The position numbers and the translations under genes are program-made. Below the pieces are notes generated by a model that saw nothing but the letters and a program-made list of their open reading frames with translations, made no database searches and was not told the DNA's origin. From assembly GCF_024139115.2 (NCBI RefSeq), contig NW_026942439.1, forward strand, positions 46,441-110,440: 64,000 nucleotides of DNA, in the 5' to 3' direction. This stretch comes from Armigeres subalbatus. Taxonomy: Eukaryota; Arthropoda; Insecta; Diptera; Culicidae. Shown here piece by piece: positions 35,652-46,479 of this stretch (position 1 is its first letter; each line of letters starts with the position of its first letter).

Positions 35652-36140
35652 CTCTGTCTCGCTCAAACCAACAGCGAATAATCTAGCGACTACTTTAACG
35701 AACTATTTAAGGAACAGCTACTTTAACCGACCGTGTCCATTTAGCAAGTACGGTGTTGAACATAATCTGGAGATTAAAATAACAAATTGAGGGTGTAGCA
35801 TTTCTGCATGCGGTGAATAAATTTCGCACCGTGTATATAACTGACAGCATGAATGTTTGTGTTGCTTCTTTCGTGCTTTATTGATGATGCTAACCTCTCA
35901 AGCAAAGTTTTCCAAAGCTTCAAATGTGGAACACGAAAACTAATGGACGAACACACACGCGCTAGAGACCCGAAGCCGATGACTTTAGCCGCTCGCCTCA
36001 ACCACAGCTGTAAAAAGTTTCGTCGTTGGAAATAAAAATCGCATACCTACGTTCATGCTTTCTCGTGCGTTCGTTACGTTTGCTGCCATTTTGTTTCATG
36101 CTTTGGAAGGAAAGAAGAGGCGTGTCATTAAGGCTAACTG
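35652..36140. other. Gene-free stretch
   Basis: Overlapping short frames on both strands (35774-36035) with no recognised domain. Confidence 0.4.
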
Positions 36141-36631
36141 CACGCTAACTTGAAATAACCCAGTGACCGGGTCGTTTGTACCCGAATTTTTCAATGCTAG
36201 CAGTTGTCATAATCTGGGTATGTTTTCAAAATGGATTTGAGTCAGACGAACCCGAAATATGGGTAACCGGGGACTTAAACATTTTCGGATATAACAACAA
36301 GGCGTCGACGTCGTATGCCGGATTAATTGCTAGGGGATTTTGCTGAATGCAGCAAGAAAAAGGTAAGTATGGTCAAATGAACGGCAGCGGAGCATTGTCG
36401 GCACAGCCGGCAAGTGATATGCGTTTGGGGAAATTGTTTTCTTTAAAAAAAATTTACACAATAATAATTTTCTGGAGCGAAAATAGCTGGGTACCGGTTA
36501 CCCAGATTTTTTCGCTTGTTCGGTTACCCAGATTTGAGTTTAGGTACCCGAACCCAAATTAGAGTAACCACGGTTTTGCCGAATCTGGGTCACTTTGACA
36601 TGATTCTGGGTAGGTCCAGGTTAGCGTGTGC
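36141..36631. mobile_element. Candidate MITE rich in ACCCAG and GGGTA motifs
   Basis: The end GCACGCTAACTTGAAATAAC followed by CCAG is mirrored by GGTAGGTCCAGGTTAGCGTG followed by TGC. Motifs such as CCCAGATT, GGGTACC and GGGTAACC recur in both orientations inside. No clear target duplication was found, so the ends are approximate. Confidence 0.4.
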
Positions 36632-37004
36632 TTTTTGGTTTGGGTGGTTTGGTTCACTGAAAGGATTTCAAACCATAAAGTCACGTGTTTCAAATATGAT
36701 TCTTCACTACTTGTCAATCATATGTTATCCACTAGCCTTACACGTCAATACAAAGTGTATGATCCAAGTTTGATTGGTAAAGCTTCTCATATCGATGTAA
36801 CGTGTTTGATAATTGAAATCGATAGTTAAAATTGACAGATGTCATAGCCATTCACATTGGAAATTCAAATGTAATTGTCATGAAATTCAAAGTGATTTTT
36901 TTTTAAATCTATCATCTTATTTTCAACCACAACATTAAAAAGGGCGTAACTAGCGAACAACACAGGAAATGATTTACACAAAAACATTTTGGTGTTTTAG
37001 CATT

Positions 37005-37437
37005 TTAATTCAACTTATTTATTACAGCATCCGGTTTGTTTTGTCTGACTGTAGTATCCTTGCTAACTTCAGCATCGGCTTCGGTTTCCAATTCCAAGCT
37101 ATTTACCGCTGACGATGGATTCATGCCTTCTTCAGTTGCAGGTCCATCAGCTATCTGTAGTAATTATTAGAATATGTGAATTGAGCCGAAAATGAAAAAC
37201 CACACGCACAAACTCATTACCTCTACTTTCAAGCTCAGCAATCGTGATGACTGCGGCGCCAGAATTGACTCTTCGTGGGATTTCTTTGCGACCCTTACAC
37301 GATTTGCTTCCGACGATCCGATGGAATTTTCGACATCTGGCAATCTTTGGTTTGATGACGGGATTGAATTAATTCCGGAGGAATCGCCGTCAACGAGACT
37401 CCCAACCGTTGAATCACCGGAATCGATGATTTTTTTT
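37005..37437 (-). CDS. 3' part of an unidentified spliced gene (two exons)
   Basis: Two minus-strand exons join cleanly. The upstream exon (37437-37221) follows an acceptor GTTTTCAG and codes for 72 residues starting KKIIDSGDSTVGS and ending LLSLKVE, where it meets a GTAATG donor. A 66-base intron (37220-37155) ends TTACTACAG. The last exon (37154-37005) continues in phase with IADGPATEEGMNPSS and ends NKLN-stop after 49 residues. Both exons are open to the junction and the phase matches. The protein is Ser-, Asp- and Glu-rich and looks unstructured. No domain is recognised. Upstream exons are not found; the region above is filled by transposable elements. It could be the tail of a host gene, or of a gene carried by an old transposon. 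Confidence 0.5.
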
Positions 37438-37963
37438 CTGAAAACATTAAACATTAAAAACTTTTTTGTTACAAAAAATCGTCAGTATATTGTTCACAAA
37501 TTTAATGTGAATTACATTAGGATGTGCAGGTAAAACATTCGAAAAACGTGGGAAACTATATAAATAATCATATGTTGATATCAAATAAATTTATCGATTG
37601 GGAACATTAGGTTAGAACGTGTGGATTATTTTCAGTGTTGGTTTGGGTGGAATGATGGTGTAGTTTGGGCATTATGGGTGATTTGAACATAACGTTCGTT
37701 TTCATACACCTCCTTATTTCCATATTATGCGGCTTTTTTTTCATTTATATTTATGTGAATTGTTGATTTCATTTTCACAAATGTACTTGTACAATTATTA
37801 CACAAAGGGATGCAAAATCAATGTATGACATACAACTATGTAGTATTATTGAACTTTAATATTACATTGGTGAAAAACACTACGTGGGAATCAGGAAAGT
37901 TGAAACATATCGAATTTTAGTCCACCGCACGATCGCATATTTGTAACATATGCATTTTTCCTT

Positions 37964-38452
37964 TCTCGTACAACAAAGTTGTACCGAAAGGCTATATGAT
38001 TGCTAAAAAACTTGATAGAAGGCCCGGAGACCCATAGTGTTATATACCGATCGACTCAGCTCGACAAACTGAGGTGACGTCTGTTTTTTGTGTATGTGTG
38101 TGTATGTGTACAAATTTTGTAGGCACACTTTTAGAACTTAGAATTATCCGATTTACTCGCAACAAGTTGCATTCGACGGGGAATTGTTTGCTATTGGAAA
38201 TGGGCCTGATCATTGCTTTTCAGAATTATTGAAAAACATTGTTTTTCCCCAAAGGTCCCCTTGAAAATTCAAAGAACAATTTTTTGAATGGTGGCAAGGC
38301 AAAATATTAAAATGATCGAAAAATGTGATCTATTCCCCAAAGAGCTTTTTTGACCTTTCTAATGTGATTTTTTCAATATATTTTATAATGCACGAGAAAG
38401 GCATCATCACTGCTAGGTGGATTAATCTGGGTTTTTCTTATCAGATAGAAAC
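37964..38452 (+). mobile_element. ~490-bp repeat family with CCTTTCTCGT ends
   Basis: This begins TTTTTCCTTTCTCGTACAAC, passes GTTGTACCGAAAGGCTAT and GGAGACCCATAGTGTTATAT, and ends with CACGAGAAAGGCATCATCAC and CACTGCTAGGTGGATTAATC. The inner ends (CCTTTCTCGT and ACGAGAAAGG) are inverted. A 5' fragment occurs at 49120-49216 (minus strand) and a 3' fragment at 4325-4365. Non-coding; superfamily unknown. Confidence 0.65.
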
Positions 38453-39045
38453 TACATTTGCAAACTGGATATCCATCCAATTGAAGAATAACGCCATTTT
38501 CTTTGTGCGGTGTACATACCTCCAGATCGAACACGTGAAGTTGACTACTTAGATGTCCAATGCCGTTCCGACTTCACCGTAGGCGAGGGTATGGCAGCGG
38601 CGGATGAGCTTCTTGTCATTGGCGACTTTAATTTTTCCAGTGTTTCGTAGAGACCATCTCACAATGGTTTCCTATATCCCGATGGAGAACGGTCAGTATT
38701 TCAGTCGGGTGCTTTGCATCTTCTCGATGACTACAGCACGGCGATGCTATCTCGAATCAATCATGTAGCGAATAAGAATCATCGTTGCTTGGACTTATGT
38801 TTTGTGAGCATGCAAGATGTCGCCGCAGCTCCAGCTCCCATGGTCAAGCTGGTCCTTTAGTTGTCCGAATTCCGGTGAGCCTAGCCAACGAGTTCGATGT
38901 ATTTCCCGCTTCCGTGTCATACAATTTTCAGAAGGCCGATCATCAAAGCATTGTCGACGTACTCTGGTATGCGTTGGGTACGCTATACTTGCCGATAATG
39001 TCGAAAATGCTGCGTTGACTTTCTCACATATCTTGGCAAACGTTA

Positions 39046-39449
39046 TGGAACGTACACACGGTCAAGCAGTTTGACCAACATTGACTCCTCCTCTCGTTTA
39101 TTCAAACATCTATCAAGTTTTGCCAACAGCGGCACGAACAATCAATTTATTCGACCAACAATATCACACACGAACGACCGAAGCGCCAACTTGAGCACCA
39201 ACCATCAAAAAATATATGGGGGTTTGAGCAACTTCACTACAAATGCTCAAACATGTTCGGCGAACCTTGACTCCACCCCCGACAACTCAAACCAAAATCA
39301 AACCGTTTTAATTTTTTCCAACCGAGCCGCCAACTGTCAAATGGTTGGTCGAACAACTTCACACACGTTCAAACAAAGCAGCAACCGAAGCGTTTTCTTG
39401 GGGGCGGAGTCAATGTTCGTCAAACTGCTTGACTGGTGTGTACGTTGCA
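39046..39449. mobile_element. Harbinger-type MITE (family H), copy 1
   Basis: The left end TGGAACGTACACAC and the right end GTGTGTACGTTGCA are inverted, and the inner arms share GTCAAGCAGTTTGAC and CAATGTT or AACATTG. TTA flanks both sides (39043-39045 and 39450-39452), the 3-bp TTA/TAA duplication of PIF/Harbinger elements. The 404-bp interior is C- and A-rich and reads open as a 149-residue frame (39071-39520) that is a by-product, not a gene. Confidence 0.75.
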
Positions 39450-40413
39450 TTATAAGACGACATGTTCCCAAAAAGTACACAAGAATAGCTCTCATCTATT
39501 ATGGTACACTCGGGAATTAAGAGAACTTAAAACTGTCAAGAGAGCTGCCTTAAGGAAATACACTAAATACCGCAAGTTTTCCTTAATGGAACGTACACAC
39601 GGTCAAGCAGTTTGACCAACATTAACTCCACCTCTCGTTTATTCAAACATCCATCAATTTTCACCAACAGCGACACGAACAATCAATTTATTCGACCAAC
39701 AATATCACACACGAACGACCGAAGCGCCAACTTGAGCACCACCCGGATAAAAAATATCATTAAAATATCATAATTTGTATTGTTCCAGCACCATTTAAAA
39801 CAAAGTTTTTACCATTGAATATAATGGAATTTTGACAATAAAATCACATGAGAAATAATGGTTTTCCACGATAAAATGAATGGTAAATGGGACTTTTACA
39901 ATAAAAAAGGGGGGTTGTTATGTATCTTTACAATAAAAAAATCGAAAATTTTCCATACAAAATTCGGAGCAAAACAATTGATTTTACGGTTCTTCAATGG
40001 GATGATTTCGAGCGACAAAACGATAGAAAACATAGTGTTTTAAAGGTTTTCAATTGCTTTTTCTATTGTTTTACAGTAGAAAAACAACAGGATTTAGAAA
40101 ACATTATAATCCAATATTACAATAAAAATACAATACAATAAATTATTTTACAAATTATTTTATTTTGAATATAATTTTAATTCAGTTCAAACTTTTTCTC
40201 TTTCATTTTAACTCGCTTTGCTGTTATTTGGACATGGGTGCATAAACGCTGAAAATCGGCAAAGACGCAGCCCGCTATACGAATCGAAGGATCGGAGTTA
40301 TTCTTGAACACATACATATAAACCTGTGAAAATGTAAATTATAAAAGAATGTCAGTTTTATTAGAAAAAGTACGTCGAGAACAAAAGAAAAAAAATACTT
40401 GCATCAGTTCTTA

Positions 40414-40679
40414 TTATATATCCCTTTGGTGAGATTGGCCAATGATAGCCACTAACGCTCTTGAATCAGTGAAGGCACCGAGCAGCAGTATTTTATCATA
40501 AGCTTCATTTCTGAAAGAGAACAAAGATACATGTTACCAAAAATGTTCCGAATTACTTCGACGATGGAAATCAAGGACCCTCTTGAAGGTACTTTAAAGA
40601 TTTCTCCCGCATCAATATCATCAGGTATTATGATGATAACATTTATTTTTTTTTGTTCGGGATGAGCCACTGCGCGCAT
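40414..40679 (-). CDS. Possible two-exon small ORF inside the CCCGG element
   Basis: A frame starting MRAVAHPEQKKINVIIIIPD (40679 downward) can be spliced at GTCCTT...CTTTCAG (intron 40578-40511, 68 bases) to continue in phase as NEAYDKILLLGAFTDSRALV and end at 40414, for 65 residues in all. The acceptor pyrimidine run is good and the donor is a plain GT. A further minus-strand open block (VYMYVFKNNSDPSIRIAGC, 40320-40200) follows a TTTTCACAG acceptor and may be another exon. No family is recognised; it could be an element-encoded or captured gene, or chance. Confidence 0.25.
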
Positions 40680-40680
40680 C

Positions 40681-40774
40681 AAGAGCCCCGCACATAGGAT
40701 ACGTTTGCTTTTTACAGTTTTCCCATGGGAAATGTGTCAAAGCAACGTAAACGTATGCTATGTGCGGGGCTCTT
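40681..40774. repeat. Near-perfect 94-bp palindrome
   Basis: AGAGCCCCGCACATAG at the left and CTATGTGCGGGGCTCT at the right continue inward as inverted GATACGTTTGC and GTAAACGTATG, meeting at TTTCCCATGGGAAA. It looks like a tiny hairpin MITE nested inside the 2.5-kb element. Confidence 0.7.
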
Positions 40775-41664
40775 TACAGTCGTGATTCGCTGGTTGGGAT
40801 TATAATACATGTGTCATTTTGACGTAGAACTACGTCTGTCTTTTCTATATTGGGGTACACTTTACGATTGCAAAAAATCGAAAAACGTCACGAAAATATG
40901 ATAGACTTTGATCGTTAATATCTCAGCCGTTTCTCGATGGATTTTCAATTTTCTTGGACCTTTCGATCAAGGAAGAGTCAACGCTTCATTCCCGATGTAC
41001 ACTGAACTCGTTTTTTACGCGTTTTATTTTTACACGAATCGCTTTTTATGCAATTTTTTTTCACTAGAATTTCGGGATTAACGCGATTCATTTAGACATA
41101 TTTTGGAATTTATGCGGTTTTTTACGTTGTTTTAATTTACGCGGCCCATATCCTCCGCGTAAAAGCTGACTCCAGTGTGTTAAAATATGTATGTATGATT
41201 ATTTACTACTGAACACTTGCTAACAGTTTAGCAATCGGTTTTGGTGAATCAGTCAAACTCGTAAATGCATCGCAAGTTTCTTCTTCCATAGCACTACATT
41301 CCAACTGGAACTCGGCCTGCTGTCAACTCACTCAATCTTAGCAGAAAATCACGAAAACCACCAGTACTGCCACGTAGTTCAACGTCACCTTTGCGTACAA
41401 CCCGATTGGGCTGCACCTTTGAGTTTTTTAGTTGGGCCTCCGCTGGTTGGGCCATGGCCCATCTAAAAAGCATTCATACATCAAAATTCAATGCAAACGC
41501 CGAAAATGGGTTTTGACGTCATTGGACATCATTTGCGATGTTCAAGTTGAAATGCACGAGTTCAAATTGATAACAGAATTCGTTAATTGGGTCGAGTTTG
41601 TGACCCAAGCAGCGAAGCGCGACTGTACATTGAACTTTTGTAGTATAACACTTTAGATATTTAC

Positions 41665-41809
41665 CTCGATTCAGAAGCCAGTGATCTACCGCTTGCCCAG
41701 CACCAAAAACAGCAATGAAAAAGACACTTCCTACACCATACAGTTTCATTATTTTTGTCTTTCTACTAATGATAAACAAAACTGTACACGCTAAAATTAA
41801 TCCATCCAT
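41665..41809 (-). CDS. Possible first exon with membrane-like N-terminus
   Basis: From ATG at 41809 the minus strand codes for 48 residues beginning MDGLILACTVLFIISRK, then VFFIAVFGAG and HWLLNRG, and meets a GTAAATAT donor at 41664. Two hydrophobic stretches could be signal or membrane segments. No partner exon is certain. It lies wholly within the CCCGG element, so if real it is a passenger or captured gene. Confidence 0.25.
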
Positions 41810-42858
41810 TCTCCGTGTGAAATGATAAGCATTTTTTTAATTCAAATTTTTATTACATTACATTTATAGACCTGCAATATGAAAATATATTCTTGAGAAT
41901 CGATATATTTTTTTTTCATTGAATAAGCAAAGCTATTGTTATTTTATTGTTTTCAATTGTTATTTCATCAATATAATAAATCCATGAAAGATTCCAAAAT
42001 TATATTATTTTTTTCTTTAAGACGGATTTCCTGATCATCCAGATAGAATACTTTCATAATTTGTTTAGTTTTTGGATGAGCAATGCTAAACATAAGCAAA
42101 CAATAAAAATATTATAGAATGTATCGGTAACATTTAAATATATTGTACTTCTAATGTAAGTACAATAAAGATCTTTAACAACCGTGAAAATTTTACAATA
42201 AGCGTACAATAGTTTGTATTGTTTACCACATAATCTATTGTATTTCAATGGGTTATGTCATACAAGTTACTGTTAATTTTTATCCGGGCAACCATCAAAA
42301 AATATATGGGGGTTTGAGCAACTTCACTACAAATGCTCAAACATGTTCGGCGAACCTTGACTCCACTCCCGACAACTCAAACCAAAATCAAACCGTTTTA
42401 ATTTTTTCCAACCGAGCCGCCAACTGTCAAATGGTTGGTCGAACAACTTCACACACGTTCAAACAAAGCAGCAACCGAAGCGTTTTCTTGGGGGCGGAGT
42501 CAATGTTCGTCAAACTGCTTGACTGGTGTGTACGTTGCATAAAGGATCACTACGTCAGACCCAACAACGTCTATAAACGGGTCAATCGTATATGCTATTC
42601 CCGTTATCAAAGTAAGATCCAAACCAATCTCAAAACGCATCCTAAACTGTTATGGGATAAAGTCAACAAACAATGCGGGGAATCTGGCCTCCCTTCGTCT
42701 ATGACATTTCAAGGTGAAATTGTATCATCACTCTAGAAGATCTGTAGACAGTTTTCGCTAAAGTTTGCTGACGCTTTTACCGATGAACAGCTTACCGACA
42801 CTGAACTACATCAGGCAACGAACAATGTTCCCCTATACGGCCATGTACTAGGTGTTAT

Positions 42859-43128
42859 GTGCGGTAAGACGCGCGGCTACAAAGCAAGACCATGCTGAAG
42901 GTGGCTGAGTTAGATTCCCGGTGCCGGTCTAGGCAATTTTCGGGTTGGAAATTGTCTCGTCTTCCCTGGGCATAAAAGTATCATCGTGTTAGCCTCATGA
43001 TATACGAATGCAAAAATGGTAACTTGGCTTAGAAACCTCGCAGTTAATAACTGTGGAAGTGCTTAATGAACACTAAGCTGCGAGGCGGCTCTGTCCCAGT
43101 GTGGGGATGTAATGCCAATAAGAAGAAG
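42859..43128 (+). mobile_element. Feilai SINE, best-preserved copy
   Basis: This 270-bp copy starts at GTGCGGTAAGACGCGCGGCT, so a few 5' bases are lost. It has a clear B box, GTCTAGGCAATTTTCGG, ATCGTGTTAGCCTCATGATA, GGAAGTGCTTAATGAACACT and the 3' end AATGCCAATAAGAAGAAG. It is flanked by the 12-bp duplication ACTAGGTGTTAT (42847-42858 and 43129-43140). Its low divergence suggests it is among the youngest insertions in this block. Confidence 0.9.
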
Positions 43129-43200
43129 ACTAGGTGTTATCGACATCAGCGAAGCAATGATCTCATCTGCAGCATCAAAACTAAAGTCGTAGGTTAGCGG

Positions 43201-43473
43201 TTAGCGTAGGTTAAGAAGGTGGGACGGTGTGGAAGTGAGTTGGAATCTGTGCTTCCGTGCGGCCATTCCTTGTATCTCGAAGCATGCCGACCCTAAGGTG
43301 TATTGTAGTCAGGGAGTTTCAGGAAGGCTCACCGCTGAGCAACCGGCAGTTAGATATCATTGCGCGCAAGATGGAAGCATAATGTCGAACGAACCGAAAT
43401 ATAAGTTTGAAGCAAACAAATTTGTCTCTAAAACAAAAAAGTAGGTTTTTCAACGCCATGCTACAAACTGAAT
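43201..43473. other. Gene-free stretch
   Basis: A short plus-strand frame (43229-43444) with no recognised domain. Probably degraded repeat sequence. Confidence 0.35.
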
Positions 43474-43702
43474 TTAAGGTCACTCCTGGCGGAATCCAAG
43501 ATTAAAAGTGCTCGCGTTTTCGGGGGCACACCACTCGATACGGAAGCAACGCACAACTGTCATTTTTATTATTTCACGCATGCTGCGACGCAGCAAAGCT
43601 AAATCAACAAAAATGACAGTTGTGCGCCGCCTCTGAATCGAGTGGTGTGCCCCCGAAAACGCGAGCACTTTTAATCTTGGATTCCGTCAGGAGTGACCTT
43701 AA
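43474..43702. mobile_element. Palindromic hairpin MITE (229 bp)
   Basis: The outer ends TTAAGGTCACTCCTG and CAGGAGTGACCTTAA are inverted. The arms stay almost identical for about 80 bases (CGGAATCCAAGATTAAAAGT, GCTCGCGTTTTCGGGGGCAC, ACCACTCGAT) with further pairing (ACAACTGTCATTTTT) near the centre. The whole element can fold into one long hairpin. The target site is probably TAA or TTAA. Confidence 0.85.
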
Positions 43703-43786
43703 GTAAAATCAAACGATGGTGTTGTTAAAAACTACCAACATATTTGTTTGAAACAATCATATTTATGATTCAGCTATTAATATCAA

Positions 43787-44118
43787 TGAATTATTGGCAG
43801 TGGCTGATTTTCTACCCGCCGCTGTCACATCCAGGCGCTATAGTATATGCGCAAAATAGCCAGCAAGAGTTAACCGCCAGAAATTTGTATGGCGAAAGTC
43901 ATCTAACGCGGGTTTTCTCAAAATAAGAAACTTTTTATGAAAAACTATTTGGTACCGATTATGTAGAAAGGTGTCCGCTACCATGCCTACCAAATATTTT
44001 TTTGATGAAAGTGCTTAATTTTGAGAAATCGAACCTTAGATGCCTTTCGCCATACTGATTTCAGAAAGTTAACTCCTAGTGTGCCGCTGTAAGCACGCTC
44101 AAAGCAGGCGATTCATTA
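43787..44118 (+). mobile_element. ~340-bp dispersed element (family P), copy 1
   Basis: This is inverted relative to 55362-55712 and highly similar along its length: GAATTATTGGCAGTGGCTGA, CGCTGTCACATCCAGGCGCT, ATGGCGAAAGTCATCTAACG, TTGAGAAATCGAACCTTAGA and CCTTTCGCCATACTGA. The ends AATGAATTATTGGC and GCGATTCATT are weakly inverted. Non-coding. Confidence 0.75.
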
Positions 44119-45159
44119 GATGCAACCAAAAAAGATGTTTGTTTTAAACTACTTTTTTGTTTTGAACCAACCAATTGTATGTTTGAAACAAATCAAAATC
44201 GCAGTTTGAAAATCAACCAAAACTATGGTTGTTTCAAACTAAGTAGTTCTAAGGACTTCCACTTGAAGGGTACGATTGCGTCCAACTGAAGCTGTTTTTC
44301 GGGTTACACAATTGACCTTTCTCGTCAAAAATTTTTAATCGCTCAATCGATTCTGAGACAATAAAACTAAAATACAATGTTTGACGGGAAAGGTCAGTTC
44401 TTGCTATGGGGTATCGTTAAGACTACGTGAAGAGGGACCACACGACCGTATTGCAACAAATTGTTGGATGTAGTATCTACGGCAATACGTCGGCAAATTC
44501 AGTGCCGACAATCGCAGTCCACTTGGCTCGGTATAACAGTGAAGCTGACAATATGACGTCCCTAAGCTCGAATCCCAAGGTATCAGGCGACCCGTGTCGA
44601 GGGGATGAAACAATTAGCCAGGTTGTTAACGGAGCCTGTGGTTGTTCCACAGAGTGAGGGCTGCTTCGGTGGCAAGCGGGTGGCAGTGAGTGGTACCCAC
44701 ACACCCCCAAGTGGTTCACATGTGGTGGAAGTGAATGGGAGCTGGGAGTATTACTCGTAATACCCTCACAGAGTGAGTGACCGAGTGTATGGGTGAGCAC
44801 ATAAGTAAGCCTCGCATGGTACGCATGGTCGGTAGTGTTAGAATCACTGAACTCTGGTGAGGCGTGGCAGGAGTGTTGAGGGGCAGGTACTTCTGCGGCA
44901 CATCAAAATTAGGGAACACGAAAGTCTCGCTATGCCTGGCAGGAGTGTCGGGGGGTTGATGCTTTTGCGAAATTGAAGACGTTTAAGGTAAGTGGTGTCA
45001 CTTCGTTGCAGGACGGGGTGATCACCATACTGATTGAGGACTATCTGAGCTTCGACATGTCAAAAGGAAGTACCTTCTAGCAAGGTACGTGGACCTCGGC
45101 CTGACGACAGTATCAAAGCCCGGGTAAGGTGGAGTTGCACAGAGTGGAAACAAATGGGA
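44119..45159. other. Unrecognised, partly GC-rich repetitive sequence
   Basis: A GTTTGAAAC-rich stretch at 44140-44245, then G-rich sequence (44640-45010) where TGGCAGGAGTGT recurs (44867 and 44937). It may be the untranslated part of a retrotransposon. No protein motif on either strand. Confidence 0.35.
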
Positions 45160-45287
45160 GATGGGGATGTCGAGACAATTTTCAAACCAAAATTGGCTAG
45201 ACCGGCGTCGGAAGTCGCGCCCAGCCACCCTCAGCATAGTCTTGCTTTGTAGCTACTCGTCTTACCCCACGGTTAGGAGGGCCCCAT
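45160..45287 (-). mobile_element. Feilai SINE head fragment (minus strand)
   Basis: On the minus strand this reads GGCCCTCCTAACCGTGGGGT, AAGACTATGCTGAGGGTGGC, the CCGGTCTAGCCAATTTTGG block and TTGTCTCGACATCCCCATC, the 5' half of Feilai. The 3' half is missing. Confidence 0.7.
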
Positions 45288-46479
45288 TGACCAATTGACT
45301 ACAGATTTGATTTTTGATAATGTCTTGTAGTTTCTTCAAACCACTGACCAAGCCACTCTTGAGTTGGCTTCTTCTTCATCAATATGTCTAATAGCGATTC
45401 TGAAGGTCATCCAATCCATTCCAAACTAGATTTGTCTTTATTCGTCCAGGTCGGATGGCGAACCAAACACCGATCAAAACACATTTTATTGGCCTTGCTA
45501 GATTCACTAGTGTGAAAAAAATTCAATTTTTTTTTGTCAAGAGTCCACGCACTACTTGATCAAAATTTTGCGTAGGTTTTTTTGAATTAAAAAATTCGTC
45601 AATATTTCAATGCACTATGGTCCAGGATACAGATTTACGCGGAAAGATGAATTTTACGCCAAAACAATATTTTTTAGAAAAAACTGTTGTTCTACAAAAT
45701 TGTTCGAAATAGTAAGGCCATCATTATGGTTCTACCAAAAAATAGGGTGGCCCATCATATAAAAAAAATTGAAAAATATTTTTCTTCTTTTTCGGAATAT
45801 TGACATGTTATGTTGCACAAAGTTGTAGCGCAGCTAATTCCAATCAATTTTGCTAAAGAAACTTTTTCTGTAGCTCTTAAGTTGGCTGATTTAGAGCAAT
45901 TTTACCTAACTGGATTAGGGTGTACCTCAAAAAACAGGATTTTTGATCTTTAGAGCTCAAAAAAATGCAACTTTTGATGGGTAAATATGCTCAATATCTT
46001 TTTCCGATCAAAATTTATAATCGTTTTTCTGACAAAATTTTTTTTTTTCATAAGTTGATATCTCCGGTTAGGGCAGACCAAAAAAATATGTTTACACGGC
46101 ATCTAAAAGAGAAATTAATATTCTTTATTATGTCGAAAAATTGGGGATATGTTATTTTTTATCTCAAGTTTCACCAATTTTACTAAAATCATGTTTTTTC
46201 AAATAAATTGATATAACTCGACAACGGAAGAAGATACAGAAGATATTCTTATAGCAAAACACGCGTTTTGAAAAGCCCCAAAAGTCTTCAGAAGATGACA
46301 TTCGTGAGAAATGAAAAATAAAAAATCTACAGCTTTAACACTTTTTATAAGTTTTATCATTATCATCGTATTGCAAGATTGGATTTATACAAATTGTATG
46401 ACCTTTAGTAATACGGTAACCTCTATATTAAAACATATATAGGTTATAGAAGCTTAAGGGCGGCAAAATAGTGGGTTGA
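45288..46479. other. Gene-free AT-rich stretch
   Basis: AT-rich sequence with many A and T runs. No protein motif is seen; the frame at 45965-46186 is unremarkable. Confidence 0.4.

Larger units (their letters stand above)
39742..42288. mobile_element. 2.5-kb element with CCCGGATAAAAA ends
   Basis: The perfect 12-bp inverted ends CCCGGATAAAAA and TTTTTATCCGGG interrupt MITE copy 2 between two halves of GAGCACCAACCATC. The duplicated target appears to be only CA. The interior is AT-rich with coding-like segments on the minus strand (40414-40679 and 41665-41809) and a palindrome at 40681-40774. No transposase motif is recognised, so the superfamily is unknown. A 2-bp duplication occurs in some CMC-type (CACTA/Mirage) elements; this is only a suggestion. 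Confidence 0.65.
39587..42539. mobile_element. Harbinger-type MITE (family H), copy 2, itself interrupted
   Basis: The same family as 39046-39449: left part 39587-39741 and right part 42289-42539, very similar to copy 1. It is flanked by TAA (39584-39586 and 42540-42542). The middle is displaced by another element at 39742-42288. The two copies lie in the same retrotransposon only about 135 host-element bases apart, in the same orientation. Confidence 0.75.
38456..43200 (+). mobile_element. Jockey/I-like retrotransposon split into four pieces
   Basis: One retrotransposon can be followed through four pieces: 38456-39045, 39450-39586, 42540-42858 and 43141-43200. The first piece is endonuclease with VYIPPDRTREVDYLDVQC (38512-38565) and the catalytic GDFNFSS (about 38621-38640). 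The second and third pieces continue in order (RHVPKKYTRIAL, KRAALRKYTKYRKFSL, then SRYQSKIQTNLKTHP, LLWDKVNKQ and SSMTFQGE), a linker typical of this group. The fourth resumes VIDISEAMISSAASKLK, which normally precedes RT, and then stops; the RT is absent. A few in-frame stops occur. The pieces rejoin exactly when the inserted elements and one copy of each target duplication are removed. Confidence 0.75.

Noticed and set aside
39071..39520. 149-residue Asn/Thr/Ser-rich frame, and the related 162-residue frame at 42248-42736
   Set aside because: They coincide with the Harbinger-type MITE copies; the shared peptide is translated MITE sequence and the tails are retrotransposon linker.
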